From: DATFKA01 sp035268885
Lineage (GTDB): Bacteria; Bacteroidota; Bacteroidia; Chitinophagales; Saprospiraceae
NCBI GenBank assembly: GCA_035268885.1
Contig: DATFKA010000120.1
Span: forward strand, 1-64,000
Direction: 5' to 3'
Length of the DNA stretch: 64,000 bases
In this document: positions 43,548 through 52,098 of the stretch, one piece after another
How the letters are laid out: the number at the start of each line of letters is the position of its first letter
How positions within the stretch are numbered: the first letter of the stretch is position 1
Position numbers and translations under genes: made by a program
The notes under the pieces: generated by a model
What the model saw: only the letters and a program-made list of their open reading frames with translations
Databases searched by the model: none
Told to the model about the DNA's origin: nothing

Positions 43548-44213
43548 ATGGCACATAATATGGAGTATAACTCCGAAAAAGATACACTCATTATTCCTGA
43601 GTATGGTCGTAATGTACAGCAGCTGATTCAGCACGCTAAAACGATCGAAAACGATGATGAAAGGCAAGCCTTTGTGGAGCATATCGTTGAATTGATGATG
43701 CAAATGCACCCACAAAATCGCAACCTTGATGATTACCGGGACAAAATGTGGCGACACGTTTTTCGCATTGCTGAATTCGACCTTAATGTTATGCCCCCCA
43801 ACGGGCATCAACCATCGGCCGAAGAAGCCTATAAGAAGCCGGATAAAATCCCGTACCCCCAAAATAAAGCCCGCTACCGGCACTACGGGGATAATGTCCA
43901 AAAATTGATTGACAAAGCGGTTGCCATGGAAGAGGGCCCAAAACAAAAAGGTTTTGCCGGCGTGATTGGTTCTTACATGAAACTAGCCTACCGCACCTGG
44001 AACCAGGAGCATTACGTCAGCGACGATATTATCAAAAATGACCTGGAGACCTTATCCGATGGCAAATTAGTCATGGATGATGACGCCTCCATTGAAAACC
44101 TGACCAATATCAGGAGCACCAACAACAACAATAATAACAATCGCCGTCGCGGCCGCCGGGATAACCACCGGAACCACAATAAGGGTAGATCCAGAGGCCG
44201 TAAAAGAAAATAA
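43548..44213 (+). CDS. DUF4290 protein with basic Asn/Arg tail
   Basis: A 221-residue cytoplasmic protein matching DUF4290 (MEYNSEKDTLIIPEYGRNVQQLIQHAKT; RDKMWRHVFRIAEFDLNV; GVIGSYMKLAYRTWNQEHY). The C-terminus from about residue 187 is disordered and basic, with seven consecutive Asn followed by Arg/Lys/Gly repeats, suggesting nucleic-acid contact. Function unknown; it commonly neighbours murA in this phylum. A terminator follows. Confidence 0.85.
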   Translation: MAHNMEYNSEKDTLIIPEYGRNVQQLIQHAKTIENDDERQAFVEHIVELMMQMHPQNRNLDDYRDKMWRHVFRIAEFDLNVMPPNGHQPSAEEAYKKPDKIPYPQNKARYRHYGDNVQKLIDKAVAMEEGPKQKGFAGVIGSYMKLAYRTWNQEHYVSDDIIKNDLETLSDGKLVMDDDASIENLTNIRSTNNNNNNNRRRGRRDNHRNHNKGRSRGRKRK

Positions 44214-44243
44214 ATCAATATACGGTCTCATTACCTTACGGTA

Positions 44244-44283
44244 AAAAAGTCACTTGCTCCCCTTATGAGGCAGGTGACTTTTT
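44244..44283. terminator. Terminator after the DUF4290 gene
   Basis: AAAAAGTCACTTGC / GCAGGTGACTTTTT (14-bp stem with one G-U pair, 12-nt loop) followed by TGTTTG. It ends the DUF4270-glmS-DUF4290 run. Confidence 0.75.
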
Positions 44284-44311
44284 GTTTGTTCGGATCTCTC
44301 TTGTACTTTCG
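44281..44311 (+). promoter_or_regulatory. Candidate murA promoter
   Basis: TTTG (44281-44284), 19-bp spacer, TACTTTCG (44304-44311), one mismatch from the TAnnTTTG -7 box. It begins inside the terminator T run. Confidence 0.45.
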
Positions 44312-44337
44312 CAGCATATTTCAATCCAAAAGTATTT

Positions 44338-45651
44338 ATGAACACACTTGACGCCTTCCGCGTAGTTGGCGGAAATCCATTGCAAGGAGAAATTTTCCCG
44401 CAAGGGGCTAAGAATGAAGCACTACAAGTTATGTGTGCACCACTCCTGACCAAAGAAAAAGTGACCATCTCGAATATTCCACAAATCCGGGATGTCCATC
44501 GCTTGATGGACTTGCTTCGGGGATTGGGGGTGAAGATCGAAAAGATCAACGGCAGCACTTATTCCTTCCAGGCTGATGATTTGGATCTGGAATTTTTTCA
44601 CAGTGCCTCCTTTCAGGAAAACGCCCAGAAAATAAGGGGTTCGGTTATGCTGATCGGTCCATTATTGGGTCGTTTCGGTCGAGCTTATTTACCCCAGCCG
44701 GGAGGGGATAAAATTGGACGTCGAAGACTCGACACCCACTTTCTGGGTTTGCAGAAACTAGGCGCACAATTTGATTACAATTCGGATGACAGCCGCTACG
44801 AGGTCAAGGCCCCAGAGCTGCTGGGCACCTATATCCTAATGGACGAAATCTCTGTAACGGGCACGGCTAATGTCGTGATGGCTGCGGTGATGGCCAAAGG
44901 AAAAACGACGATTTATAATGCAGCCTGTGAGCCCTATGTACAGCAACTCTGTCGGCTTCTGGTCAAAATGGGAGCCAACATCCAGGGCCTGGGCTCTAAC
45001 CAACTCATTATTCAGGGAGTAGAATACTTATCCGGTGCCGAGCATCGCATCCTACCCGACATGATCGAGATTGGTAGTTTCATCGGGCTGGCAGCCATGA
45101 CCCAATCCGAAATCACCATCAAAGACGCGGAAGTCCAGGAGCTGGGTATTATTCCGCACATGTTTGAACGCATGGGTATTCAGTTGGAATTTCAGGGTAA
45201 TGATCTCCATATCCCCCAGCAAGATAATTACGAGATCCAGACCTTTATTGATGGCTCTATCATGACCATCTACGATGCACCCTGGCCGGGCTTCACTCCA
45301 GACCTGATGAGCATCATGCTGGTGGTAGCCACCCAGGCAAAGGGTAGCGTACTCATTCACCAAAAGATGTTTGAGAGTCGCCTTTTCTTTGTGGATAAAC
45401 TAATCGACATGGGCGCTCAAATCATCCTTTGTGACCCCCACCGGGCAACGGTGATTGGCTTAGATCGGCGTACTCAGTTGCGCGGCATTGAAATGTCCTC
45501 TCCGGATATCCGGGCGGGGGTTGCACTTCTGATTGCCGCCCTATCGGCCAAAGGGGTAAGCACCATCCATAATATTCATCAAATCGATCGCGGTTACCAA
45601 TACATTGATGAACGGCTAAATAAACTGGGAGCCCAAATTGAGCGAATATAA
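44338..45651 (+). CDS. murA: UDP-N-acetylglucosamine 1-carboxyvinyltransferase with Asp at the catalytic Cys site
   Basis: First committed step of peptidoglycan synthesis, adding enolpyruvate to UDP-GlcNAc. 437 residues with the two inside-out alpha/beta barrels; PQGAKNEALQ near residue 21 and the second-half motifs ILPDMIEIGSFIG and GFTPDLMSIM are typical. The active-site loop reads PQPGGDKIGRRRLDTHF, with Asp124 where E. coli has Cys115. This replacement is known from Mycobacterium and Chlamydia, where it makes MurA insensitive to fosfomycin. Single gene between DUF4290 and DUF4286 genes. Confidence 0.96.
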   Translation: MNTLDAFRVVGGNPLQGEIFPQGAKNEALQVMCAPLLTKEKVTISNIPQIRDVHRLMDLLRGLGVKIEKINGSTYSFQADDLDLEFFHSASFQENAQKIRGSVMLIGPLLGRFGRAYLPQPGGDKIGRRRLDTHFLGLQKLGAQFDYNSDDSRYEVKAPELLGTYILMDEISVTGTANVVMAAVMAKGKTTIYNAACEPYVQQLCRLLVKMGANIQGLGSNQLIIQGVEYLSGAEHRILPDMIEIGSFIGLAAMTQSEITIKDAEVQELGIIPHMFERMGIQLEFQGNDLHIPQQDNYEIQTFIDGSIMTIYDAPWPGFTPDLMSIMLVVATQAKGSVLIHQKMFESRLFFVDKLIDMGAQIILCDPHRATVIGLDRRTQLRGIEMSSPDIRAGVALLIAALSAKGVSTIHNIHQIDRGYQYIDERLNKLGAQIERI

Positions 45652-45671
45652 TTCTACAAAAAAACGAACAT

Positions 45672-45689
45672 TAGCTCCCGCAGGAGCTA
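45672..45689. terminator. Short hairpin after murA
   Basis: TAGCTCC-CGCA-GGAGCTA, perfect 7-bp stem between murA and the DUF4286 gene, without T run. Possible weak terminator. Confidence 0.4.
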
Positions 45690-45704
45690 CCACAATAAAC
45701 ACTT

Positions 45705-46010
45705 ATGATTTTATATAACATCACCTACAAAATAGACCTTGACATCAGTGAAGAATGGGAAAAATGGATGAAGCACGTCTACATCCCCAGAATGATGGGA
45801 ACTGGTAAATTTGAGGAACATAAACTTTGTCAATTAATGGGCGTGGATGAGTCAGATGGCTTCACCTATGCTTTGCAATTTCTTTGTCCCAATATGAGCA
45901 CCTTTCAGCTTTTTCAGGAGCATGATGCCTATCCTATCCAAAAAGCCCATTCGATTCGTTATAAAGATAGATACGTCTCTTTTTCCACGATCATGAAGGT
46001 CGTCGGTTAG
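45705..46010 (+). CDS. DUF4286 protein
   Basis: A 101-residue protein of the DUF4286 family (MILYNITYKIDLDISEEWEKWMKHVYIPRMM; ALQFLCPNMSTFQLFQEH). Predicted small ferredoxin-like alpha/beta fold, no signal peptide. Function not known; conserved in Bacteroidota near murA. It is followed by about 100 bp before the acyl-CoA dehydrogenase gene. Confidence 0.85.
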   Translation: MILYNITYKIDLDISEEWEKWMKHVYIPRMMGTGKFEEHKLCQLMGVDESDGFTYALQFLCPNMSTFQLFQEHDAYPIQKAHSIRYKDRYVSFSTIMKVVG

Positions 46011-46061
46011 CTCTGTCAGATACATGCCAGCTTCCGCTTCTTGCCTTTTATTTATGCCGAA

Positions 46062-46081
46062 TTTAGCGTATTTTCGCTAAA
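46062..46081. promoter_or_regulatory. Inverted repeat at the acyl-CoA dehydrogenase promoter
   Basis: TTTAGCG / CGCTAAA, a 7-bp inverted repeat around TATTTTCG, which resembles the -7 box. It sits 36 bp before the acyl-CoA dehydrogenase start and could be an operator. Confidence 0.35.
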
Positions 46082-46116
46082 AGTATTTCCCAACCATAAG
46101 AACCAAAAGCGAAGAT

Positions 46117-47301
46117 ATGTTTTTTCAATTATCAGAAGAGCACCTGGCGGTACAGGAAGCGGCACGTGAATTTGCCCACAAAGAATTAAAGCCCGGCGTT
46201 ATTGAGCGCGATAGTAAAATGGAATACCCTACGGAGCAAGTCCGAAAAATGGGCGAAATGGGGTTTCTGGGCATGATGGTCTCCCCGGAATACGGTGGTG
46301 GCGGTATGGACACCCTCTCCTATGTCCTGGCGATGGAGGAGCTATCCAAAATTGATAACTCTTGCTCCGTGATTATGTCCGTAAACAATTCTTTGGTCTG
46401 CTGGGGCATTGAAGTTTATGGTACCGAAGCCCAAAAAGCCAAATATCTCCCTAAACTAGCTTCTGGCGAATGGATTGGCTCTTTTTGCCTCTCTGAACCC
46501 GAAGCCGGTAGTGATGCCACCAGCCAACGTACGACCGCCGTTGACCAGGGAGATCATTACCTCCTCAACGGCACCAAGAACTGGATTACCAATGGGGGCA
46601 CCTCACAGGTACACCTGGTAATGGCCCAGACGAATCCCGAAGCAGGGCACAAAGGCATTAATGCCTTTATCGTAGAGGCCGACTCGGAAGGCGTAAGTAT
46701 AGGTGCCAAGGAAGACAAACTCGGCATCCGCTCCTCCGATACGCATACGATCATGTATAGCGATGTAAAAGTACCAAAAGAGAACCGAATCGGTGAAGAT
46801 GGCTTTGGCTTTACCTTTGCCATGAAAACTTTATCCGGCGGGCGCATCGGTATTGCGGCTCAGGCCCTGGGGATTGCCGGAGGAGCCTATGAATTATCTA
46901 CCGCTTACGCAAAAGAGAGAGAAGCTTTCGGAAAGTCCATCAGTAAGCATCAGGCTATTGCTTTTAAACTGGCAGATATGGCCACCGAAATTGAAGCGGC
47001 TAAAATGATGGTCTACCGTTCTGCCTGGTTAAAAGATCAGGGGCTAGACTACACAGCGGCCTCCGCGATGGCCAAGCTATACGCTTCCGAGGTCGCCATG
47101 AAACATACCGTAGAAGCGGTACAGATCCACGGTGGTTATGGTTTTGTAAAAGAATACCACGTAGAGCGCCTAATGCGGGATGCCAAGATTACACAAATTT
47201 ACGAAGGTACTTCGGAGGTACAAAAAATAGTTATCTCCAGAAACCTGCTGAGAGACAAGCTATATCTTCCGGTAAGCGGAGCAGAAAAAACTATGGTCTA
47301 G
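46117..47301 (+). CDS. Acyl-CoA dehydrogenase (short-chain type)
   Basis: FAD flavoprotein oxidising short-chain or branched acyl-CoA, usually in fatty-acid or amino-acid catabolism, passing electrons to ETF. 394 residues; family motifs CLSEPEAGSDATSQ, WITNGGTSQVHLVMA and the catalytic Glu in QIYEGTSEVQK near residue 368. No fatty-acid operon partners (ETF, thiolase) are adjacent, so the substrate is inferred from length only. A 12-bp hairpin follows. Confidence 0.92.
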   Translation: MFFQLSEEHLAVQEAAREFAHKELKPGVIERDSKMEYPTEQVRKMGEMGFLGMMVSPEYGGGGMDTLSYVLAMEELSKIDNSCSVIMSVNNSLVCWGIEVYGTEAQKAKYLPKLASGEWIGSFCLSEPEAGSDATSQRTTAVDQGDHYLLNGTKNWITNGGTSQVHLVMAQTNPEAGHKGINAFIVEADSEGVSIGAKEDKLGIRSSDTHTIMYSDVKVPKENRIGEDGFGFTFAMKTLSGGRIGIAAQALGIAGGAYELSTAYAKEREAFGKSISKHQAIAFKLADMATEIEAAKMMVYRSAWLKDQGLDYTAASAMAKLYASEVAMKHTVEAVQIHGGYGFVKEYHVERLMRDAKITQIYEGTSEVQKIVISRNLLRDKLYLPVSGAEKTMV

Positions 47302-47306
47302 CAACC

Positions 47307-47340
47307 TTCCAGCCTGTTGGTCTGTTCTAACAGGCTGGAA
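47307..47340. terminator. Hairpin after acyl-CoA dehydrogenase
   Basis: TTCCAGCCTGTT / AACAGGCTGGAA, a perfect 12-bp stem with a 10-nt loop just behind the gene. No T run, but position and strength favour termination. Confidence 0.6.
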
Positions 47341-47356
47341 CACTACAATAAGATAA

Positions 47357-48481
47357 ATGAAAGGATCACTCCGTATTATTACCCTGTTTGGCATACCGGT
47401 GCACGTCCATTGGACTTTTGCCCTCATTTTTGTCTACATCTATTTTCTGGGTTCCTTTTCGAATTCCGCTCCGGGTCTGACCCGCTCCTACATGATCCTG
47501 ATTCTGATGCTTTTCGTTTGTGTCTTAATGCACGAATACGGTCACGCCCTGATGGCCCGACGCTTTGGAGTAGGGACACACGATATTATCCTGTCCCCCA
47601 TTGGCGGGATCGCCCGATTGAACAAACTACCCGAAAAACCCATTCAGGAGTTCCTGGTTGCCATCGCTGGCCCGGCGGTCAACCTGGTTATCGTCCTATT
47701 GCTCGCCCCTTTTTATTTTGGGGCTATTTCAGCCCTGGACCGTAGTAATCTGATCAATAGTATATTCAATGCCTCTGGTAATTATTTTGCCCCGGATCTG
47801 TCCCTGGGTGGCTTCCTCATTGTTGGCCTCTTTTGGCTAAACATCGTCCTGGCCATTTTCAATATGGTACCGGCGTTCCCGATGGATGGCGGGCGGGTAC
47901 TTCGCGCTTTACTATCCTTACGCCTTAGCCGTGTAAAAGCAACCCGGTTTGCCGCATTAATTGGAAAGATATTCGCCGTCGGCTTTGCGATTTTGGGACT
48001 GGTCAGTCAACCCATGAATTTTTTATACGTCTTTATTGGTGTATTTATCTTCATCACGGCGGCCAATGAATTTAAAATGGTGAAAATTGAGCAGGCGCTA
48101 AAATCCGTTACCGGCAAAATGCTGAATCCAAACCAAAGCGCCTTTCTGCATTATAAGGACTCCATGGACCAGGCTGCTCAAATCGTACAGGACACAGAAA
48201 TTAAAACCTTTCTGGTCGTCGATAATTGGCGCAATCCAATGGGGGTGCTAACGGCCGACATGGTCCTACAAGCCCTGAAAGATGGACAGGCGGAACAGCC
48301 CGTTTCTTCCACCGCGCTCCATAGCATAAAGGGGGTTGATGAACAGTCTTCTCTGGAGACCATTTACAATCTATTACAGCATCAACAAACGCCGGCACTG
48401 GTTACTTTTGATCAGTCGGGTAATGCCACCGGGCTGGTTGATACCTACATGTTGAACAAATTTATTCAGCAGGCCAAATAG
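47357..48481 (+). CDS. Site-2 protease family (M50) with C-terminal CBS region
   Basis: Intramembrane zinc metalloprotease, 374 residues. Zinc motif HEYGH at 59-63 inside the second hydrophobic segment, and the second signature NMVPAFPMDGGRVLRA (NPxDG-like) near residue 176. Several transmembrane segments lie in the first 240 residues. The C-terminal 120 residues contain a CBS-like pair (TGKMLNPNQSAFLHYKDSMDQAAQ; LETIYNLLQHQQTPALVTFD), a nucleotide-sensing domain typical of S2P group III. Substrate unknown. Confidence 0.9.
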   Translation: MKGSLRIITLFGIPVHVHWTFALIFVYIYFLGSFSNSAPGLTRSYMILILMLFVCVLMHEYGHALMARRFGVGTHDIILSPIGGIARLNKLPEKPIQEFLVAIAGPAVNLVIVLLLAPFYFGAISALDRSNLINSIFNASGNYFAPDLSLGGFLIVGLFWLNIVLAIFNMVPAFPMDGGRVLRALLSLRLSRVKATRFAALIGKIFAVGFAILGLVSQPMNFLYVFIGVFIFITAANEFKMVKIEQALKSVTGKMLNPNQSAFLHYKDSMDQAAQIVQDTEIKTFLVVDNWRNPMGVLTADMVLQALKDGQAEQPVSSTALHSIKGVDEQSSLETIYNLLQHQQTPALVTFDQSGNATGLVDTYMLNKFIQQAK

Positions 48482-48517
48482 GACAAGCCACTGCCGTTGA
48501 TACAACTTGATTGATCC

Positions 48518-49063
48518 ATGAAAATCACCTTTGATAAAATTGTCACCGCTTTACTAATCCTGGTCGTGGGTGTTCTGCTTTTTCGCCAATTCCAGGCCCA
48601 GCCCGATTTGGTTAATGGTGATCAGGCGCCAGACTTCGAAGCTCAACTACCAGACGGTCGTACATTTCAACTTGAAGATTTACGAGGACATTTTGTACTG
48701 ATCGACTTCTGGGGGAGCTGGTGTGCGCCCTGTCGCCAACAAAACCCAAAATTGGTCGACCTCTACGATCAATTCCACAAAGCAAGTTTTGAAAAAGCAA
48801 AAGGATTTGAAATCGTTAGTATTGCACTGGAATCTAACCGAACGGCCTGGCAGAAAGCCATCAAACAGGACAAATTAAACTGGCCTTATCACTTTATTGA
48901 CCCCAGCCAATCTCAGGAAGACTTTAGCGGTGAAATCGCCAGCCGCTACGATATTGGCGCGGTGCCGACCAGTTTTCTTCTCGACCCTAAGGGTACTATT
49001 ATTGCCGTCAATGCCTCGCCAGATCGCCTGCGCTGGCTACTGAATAAAAAAGTTGTCAGGTAG
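48518..49063 (+). CDS. TlpA-like thioredoxin protein, membrane-anchored
   Basis: A 181-residue thiol-disulfide protein. An N-terminal membrane anchor (about 8-22, IVTALLILVVGVLLF) is followed by a thioredoxin fold with the redox motif CAPC at 69-72 (WGSWCAPCRQQ) and the cis-Pro loop VPTSFLL. It probably reduces periplasmic proteins or cytochromes. It lies 37 bp after the site-2 protease gene. Confidence 0.88.
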   Translation: MKITFDKIVTALLILVVGVLLFRQFQAQPDLVNGDQAPDFEAQLPDGRTFQLEDLRGHFVLIDFWGSWCAPCRQQNPKLVDLYDQFHKASFEKAKGFEIVSIALESNRTAWQKAIKQDKLNWPYHFIDPSQSQEDFSGEIASRYDIGAVPTSFLLDPKGTIIAVNASPDRLRWLLNKKVVR

Positions 49064-49107
49064 CTCCAAAAAAACTACACAGAATGACAGGTATTCAGCC
49101 CAAAAGC

Positions 49108-49119
49108 TGACAGATTGTC
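49108..49119. promoter_or_regulatory. TGACA-TGTC motif upstream of grpE
   Basis: TGACAgatTGTC, a near-perfect inverted repeat 80 bp before the grpE start, with further TGACA and TGGCA sequences around it. A stress-response operator is possible, but I cannot identify a known regulator. Confidence 0.3.
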
Positions 49120-49198
49120 CCTTTATACCGTCTGGCAACATTATTGTGGATGGTTAAACGTAAAAAATACACGAACTCCCACATATTTTAAAACAAAA

Positions 49199-49798
49199 AT
49201 GGATAGCTGGGATATGGAAGAAAAAGATTTGCAAGCACAAACAGAAAATACGCCCGAAGATCAAATGAATTCAGAAGAACTGGAATCTGCTGTAAAAGAC
49301 CAGGGCTCAGGTCCTGAGGATAGTACAGAAACGGGTAATCAGACTGAAGAAGAAATGAAGAAACTCAAAAAAGAGCACCAAGAGCTCAAGGATAAATATC
49401 TACGTCTGTACGCAGAGTTTGATAATTTCAAAAAACGCACCATCAAGGAAAAGCTGGATTTGATGAAAACAGCTTCTTCAGATACGATTCAGGCATTATT
49501 GCCTGTATTAGATGACTTTGATCGGGCCAAAAAGAACGCCGACGACGAAAACACCGAGGAAAGTTTTAGTGAAGGTGTAAGCCTGGTCTACCAAAAGCTG
49601 TACGCAGCCCTGCAGGCTAAAGGCTTGAAGCCAATGGAAACAAACGATCAGCCCTTTGATCCCGAATTACACGAAGCCGTAACTGAGATCCCAGCCCCTC
49701 ATGACGACATGAAAGGTAAGATCATCGATACCATTGAGCGAGGTTACTTCCTGAACGACAAAATCATTCGCCACGCTAAAGTCGTCGTGGGTAAATAA
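49199..49798 (+). CDS. grpE: Nucleotide exchange factor GrpE
   Basis: Co-chaperone that releases ADP from DnaK. ATG 49199 gives 199 residues beginning MDSWDMEEKDLQ; a TTG frame further up is rejected. The N-terminal 75 residues are acidic and disordered, then comes the long helix ELKDKYLRLYAEFDNFKKRTIKEK, and the beta-wing at the C-terminus (ETNDQPFDPELHEAV ... KIIRHAKVVVGK). It is followed after 41 bp by dnaJ; dnaK is not in the window. Confidence 0.96.
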   Translation: MDSWDMEEKDLQAQTENTPEDQMNSEELESAVKDQGSGPEDSTETGNQTEEEMKKLKKEHQELKDKYLRLYAEFDNFKKRTIKEKLDLMKTASSDTIQALLPVLDDFDRAKKNADDENTEESFSEGVSLVYQKLYAALQAKGLKPMETNDQPFDPELHEAVTEIPAPHDDMKGKIIDTIERGYFLNDKIIRHAKVVVGK

Positions 49799-49839
49799 AG
49801 TAAAGACAAGGAATACCTTAGCTCAACAATTCGAATAAT

Positions 49840-51003
49840 ATGGCAAATAAAAGAGACTACTATGAGGTGCTAGGCGTGGATAAGAATGCGGATGCGTCTG
49901 CCATTAAAAAGGCGTACCGCAAACTTGCCATTAAATATCACCCTGATAAAAATCCCGACGATAAAAAAGCGGAAGAAAAATTTAAAGAAGCAGCTGAAGC
50001 CTACGAAGTGCTCAGCGACCCTGACAAAAAGGCACGGTACGATCGCTTTGGCCACGCCGGTGTAAATGCACAGGGTGGCGGTGGCTTTCGTGGGGATGGT
50101 ATGACTATGGATGATATCTTCAGCCAATTTGGAGATATTTTCGGGGATTCCAATTTTGGAGACTTCTTCGGAAGAGGCCGGGCAGGTGGCGGTCAGACCC
50201 GCTCCCGCGGTCAACGGGGCACCAACCTGCGAATAAAAGTAGCACTCACCCTGGAGGAAATCGCCTCCGGCGTTACCAAAAAGATCAAAGTAAAAAAACA
50301 GATCGACTGTAAGGTTTGTAATGGCTCCGGTGCGAAAGATAGCAGCTCAGTAAAAACCTGTAATACCTGTAACGGCTCTGGCTACGTTCGCCAGGTGCGC
50401 AGTACTTTCCTGGGACAAATGCAGACCACTTCGGCTTGTCCAACCTGTAATGGCTCCGGGCAAATCGTTACAGCCAATTGTAAAAACTGTAAGGGTGACG
50501 GCCGCGTCTACGGCGAAGACACTATCGAGCTGGAGATACCCGCTGGCGTAGAAGAAGGCATGCAACTATCCGTACGCGGCAAAGGAAACGCCGGACTGAA
50601 GGGGGGACCCTCGGGAGACCTAATCATCAATATCGAGGAAAAACCACACGAATTTTTACAACGCGATGGCCAGAATGTCATCTTTGAGATGTACCTGAAT
50701 TTTGCCGATGCGGCGCTGGGTACATCTAAAGAAGTACCTACCCTGGGTGGCATAGTCAAAATAAAAGTACCGGCGGGCACACAATCCGGTAAAATTTTCC
50801 GTTTAAAGGACAAGGGGCTTCCCGGTATACAGGCATACGGCAAAGGGGATCAGCTGATCCACGTGAACGTCTGGACACCAAAGAAGCTGGACAACGATGA
50901 GCGCCAGCTGCTGGAACAGCTACGCAATATGCCTAACTTCCAACCACAGCCCGGTAAATCGGAGAAAACCTTTTATGAGAAAATGCGCGACTATTTTAAA
51001 TAG
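49840..51003 (+). CDS. dnaJ: Chaperone DnaJ
   Basis: Type I Hsp40, 387 residues: J domain with HPD in IKYHPDKNPDD (about 28-37), Gly/Phe-rich linker, zinc domain with four CxxCxGxG-type repeats (CKVCNGSG, CNTCNGSG, CPTCNGSG, CKNCKGDG), and the C-terminal substrate domain. Stimulates DnaK ATPase and binds unfolded proteins. Downstream of grpE and upstream of gldH after 5 bp, which links a chaperone pair to a gliding-type lipoprotein gene. Confidence 0.98.
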   Translation: MANKRDYYEVLGVDKNADASAIKKAYRKLAIKYHPDKNPDDKKAEEKFKEAAEAYEVLSDPDKKARYDRFGHAGVNAQGGGGFRGDGMTMDDIFSQFGDIFGDSNFGDFFGRGRAGGGQTRSRGQRGTNLRIKVALTLEEIASGVTKKIKVKKQIDCKVCNGSGAKDSSSVKTCNTCNGSGYVRQVRSTFLGQMQTTSACPTCNGSGQIVTANCKNCKGDGRVYGEDTIELEIPAGVEEGMQLSVRGKGNAGLKGGPSGDLIINIEEKPHEFLQRDGQNVIFEMYLNFADAALGTSKEVPTLGGIVKIKVPAGTQSGKIFRLKDKGLPGIQAYGKGDQLIHVNVWTPKKLDNDERQLLEQLRNMPNFQPQPGKSEKTFYEKMRDYFK

Positions 51004-51008
51004 TTTAT

Positions 51009-51476
51009 ATGTCCTTTAGATCTACCGTCCTCCTATTGCTTTGTCTGTTCAGCTTTACCGCCTGTCAGGATTCATTCATTTATGATCAGGCAGTAGAGCC
51101 GAGTGGCAATACCTGGACTTATGATCAGGCGCTCAACTTCGATTTTAATGTGCAAGACACCAGCCTGCGTTACGAATTTTTGCTCGATATAAAGCACAGT
51201 CACGACTATCCCTTTCAAAATTTGTATACTCGCATCACCACCGTATTCCCGGACGATACGGAGCAGCAGGACATTGTTTCACTGGAATTAGCCAACAAGC
51301 TGGGGCTCTGGGAAGGTAAGTGTCGGGGTGATTTCTGTGCCCTAACCATTGCCCTGCAGGAAAGGGCGCGTTTCGATACCCCCGGAGACTATCAATTACG
51401 CTTCGAACAATACAGCCGTCAGGATAGCCTGCCCGGCCTGGAAGAATTCAGGTTGCGGATCGCCCTCAAAGAATAG
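51009..51476 (+). CDS. gldH: Gliding motility lipoprotein GldH
   Basis: A 155-residue lipoprotein: signal peptide with lipobox FTAC and Cys19, then the GldH core YDQALNFDFNVQDTSLRYEFLLDIKHSHDYPFQNLYTRITTVFPDDTEQQDI. GldH is required for gliding in Flavobacterium, and the lipoprotein is found in non-gliding relatives too, so motility is not proved here. It starts 5 bp after dnaJ. Confidence 0.88.
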   Translation: MSFRSTVLLLLCLFSFTACQDSFIYDQAVEPSGNTWTYDQALNFDFNVQDTSLRYEFLLDIKHSHDYPFQNLYTRITTVFPDDTEQQDIVSLELANKLGLWEGKCRGDFCALTIALQERARFDTPGDYQLRFEQYSRQDSLPGLEEFRLRIALKE

Positions 51477-51489
51477 AAGGTGAACTTAG

Positions 51490-51963
51490 CTAAACGTCAG
51501 GTACTATTTGCTTGGCTTGCTCCCAGGCCAGGCCCATCTCATAACCACGCCGTACCGCATAATCCGCCAATTTCTTACGTACCTGGTAGGCTTTGGTTTC
51601 TTTAATTTTGGGCAGCCGCTTTTCCAATACCTGCTTTAATGTTTCTTGATAATCAGATTCGTCAATCTCCTCCATGGCTTTACGGATACAGTAATCTGAT
51701 ACCCTGCGTTGCTTCAACTCTCTCTTTATTCTCACCCTGCCCCATTGTTTCATGCGAAACTTCCCGCGGGCATAAGAACGGGCAAAACGCTCCTCGTTCA
51801 AAAAGTTGTCGGTAATCAAATCGGTAATCACCTCTTCCAGATCATCCCCATAAAGGCCAAGATCCCGCAGTTTGTTACGTACCTCCTGGTGACAGCGATC
51901 CTGATAAGCACAGTAGCGCTGTAGTTTTTTTAAGGCATCCTTTTTACTGATCCATTTCGCCAT
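51490..51963 (-). CDS. recX: Regulatory protein RecX
   Basis: Modulator of RecA filaments. 157 residues with the helical tandem repeats typical of the family (KKDALKKLQRYCAYQDRCHQEVRNKL, then TDLITDNFLNEERFARSYARGKFRMKQWGRVRIKREL). It converges with gldH (13 bp between stops), and recA is not nearby. Confidence 0.93.
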   Translation of the reverse strand: MAKWISKKDALKKLQRYCAYQDRCHQEVRNKLRDLGLYGDDLEEVITDLITDNFLNEERFARSYARGKFRMKQWGRVRIKRELKQRRVSDYCIRKAMEEIDESDYQETLKQVLEKRLPKIKETKAYQVRKKLADYAVRRGYEMGLAWEQAKQIVPDV

Positions 51964-52098
51964 ATCGATTTGCTGAAGCTTAACTCTTAAAATTTAATCC
52001 TCACTTGCGAGAAAAATATGTTTTGATTGTGTCTTTTTCTACATTTATTAGTCAAAAAAATCACACACTTTTTTTTAAACACAAAACACAAAATCCTC

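Noticed and set aside
43476..43946. 156-codon open frame antisense to glmS end and the DUF4290 gene
   Set aside because: DUF4290 on the other strand has clear family features; the antisense frame has none.
49064..49198. CIRCE element upstream of grpE-dnaJ
   Set aside because: The TTAGCACTC / GAGTGCTAA inverted repeat is absent; only an unrelated TGACA motif is present.
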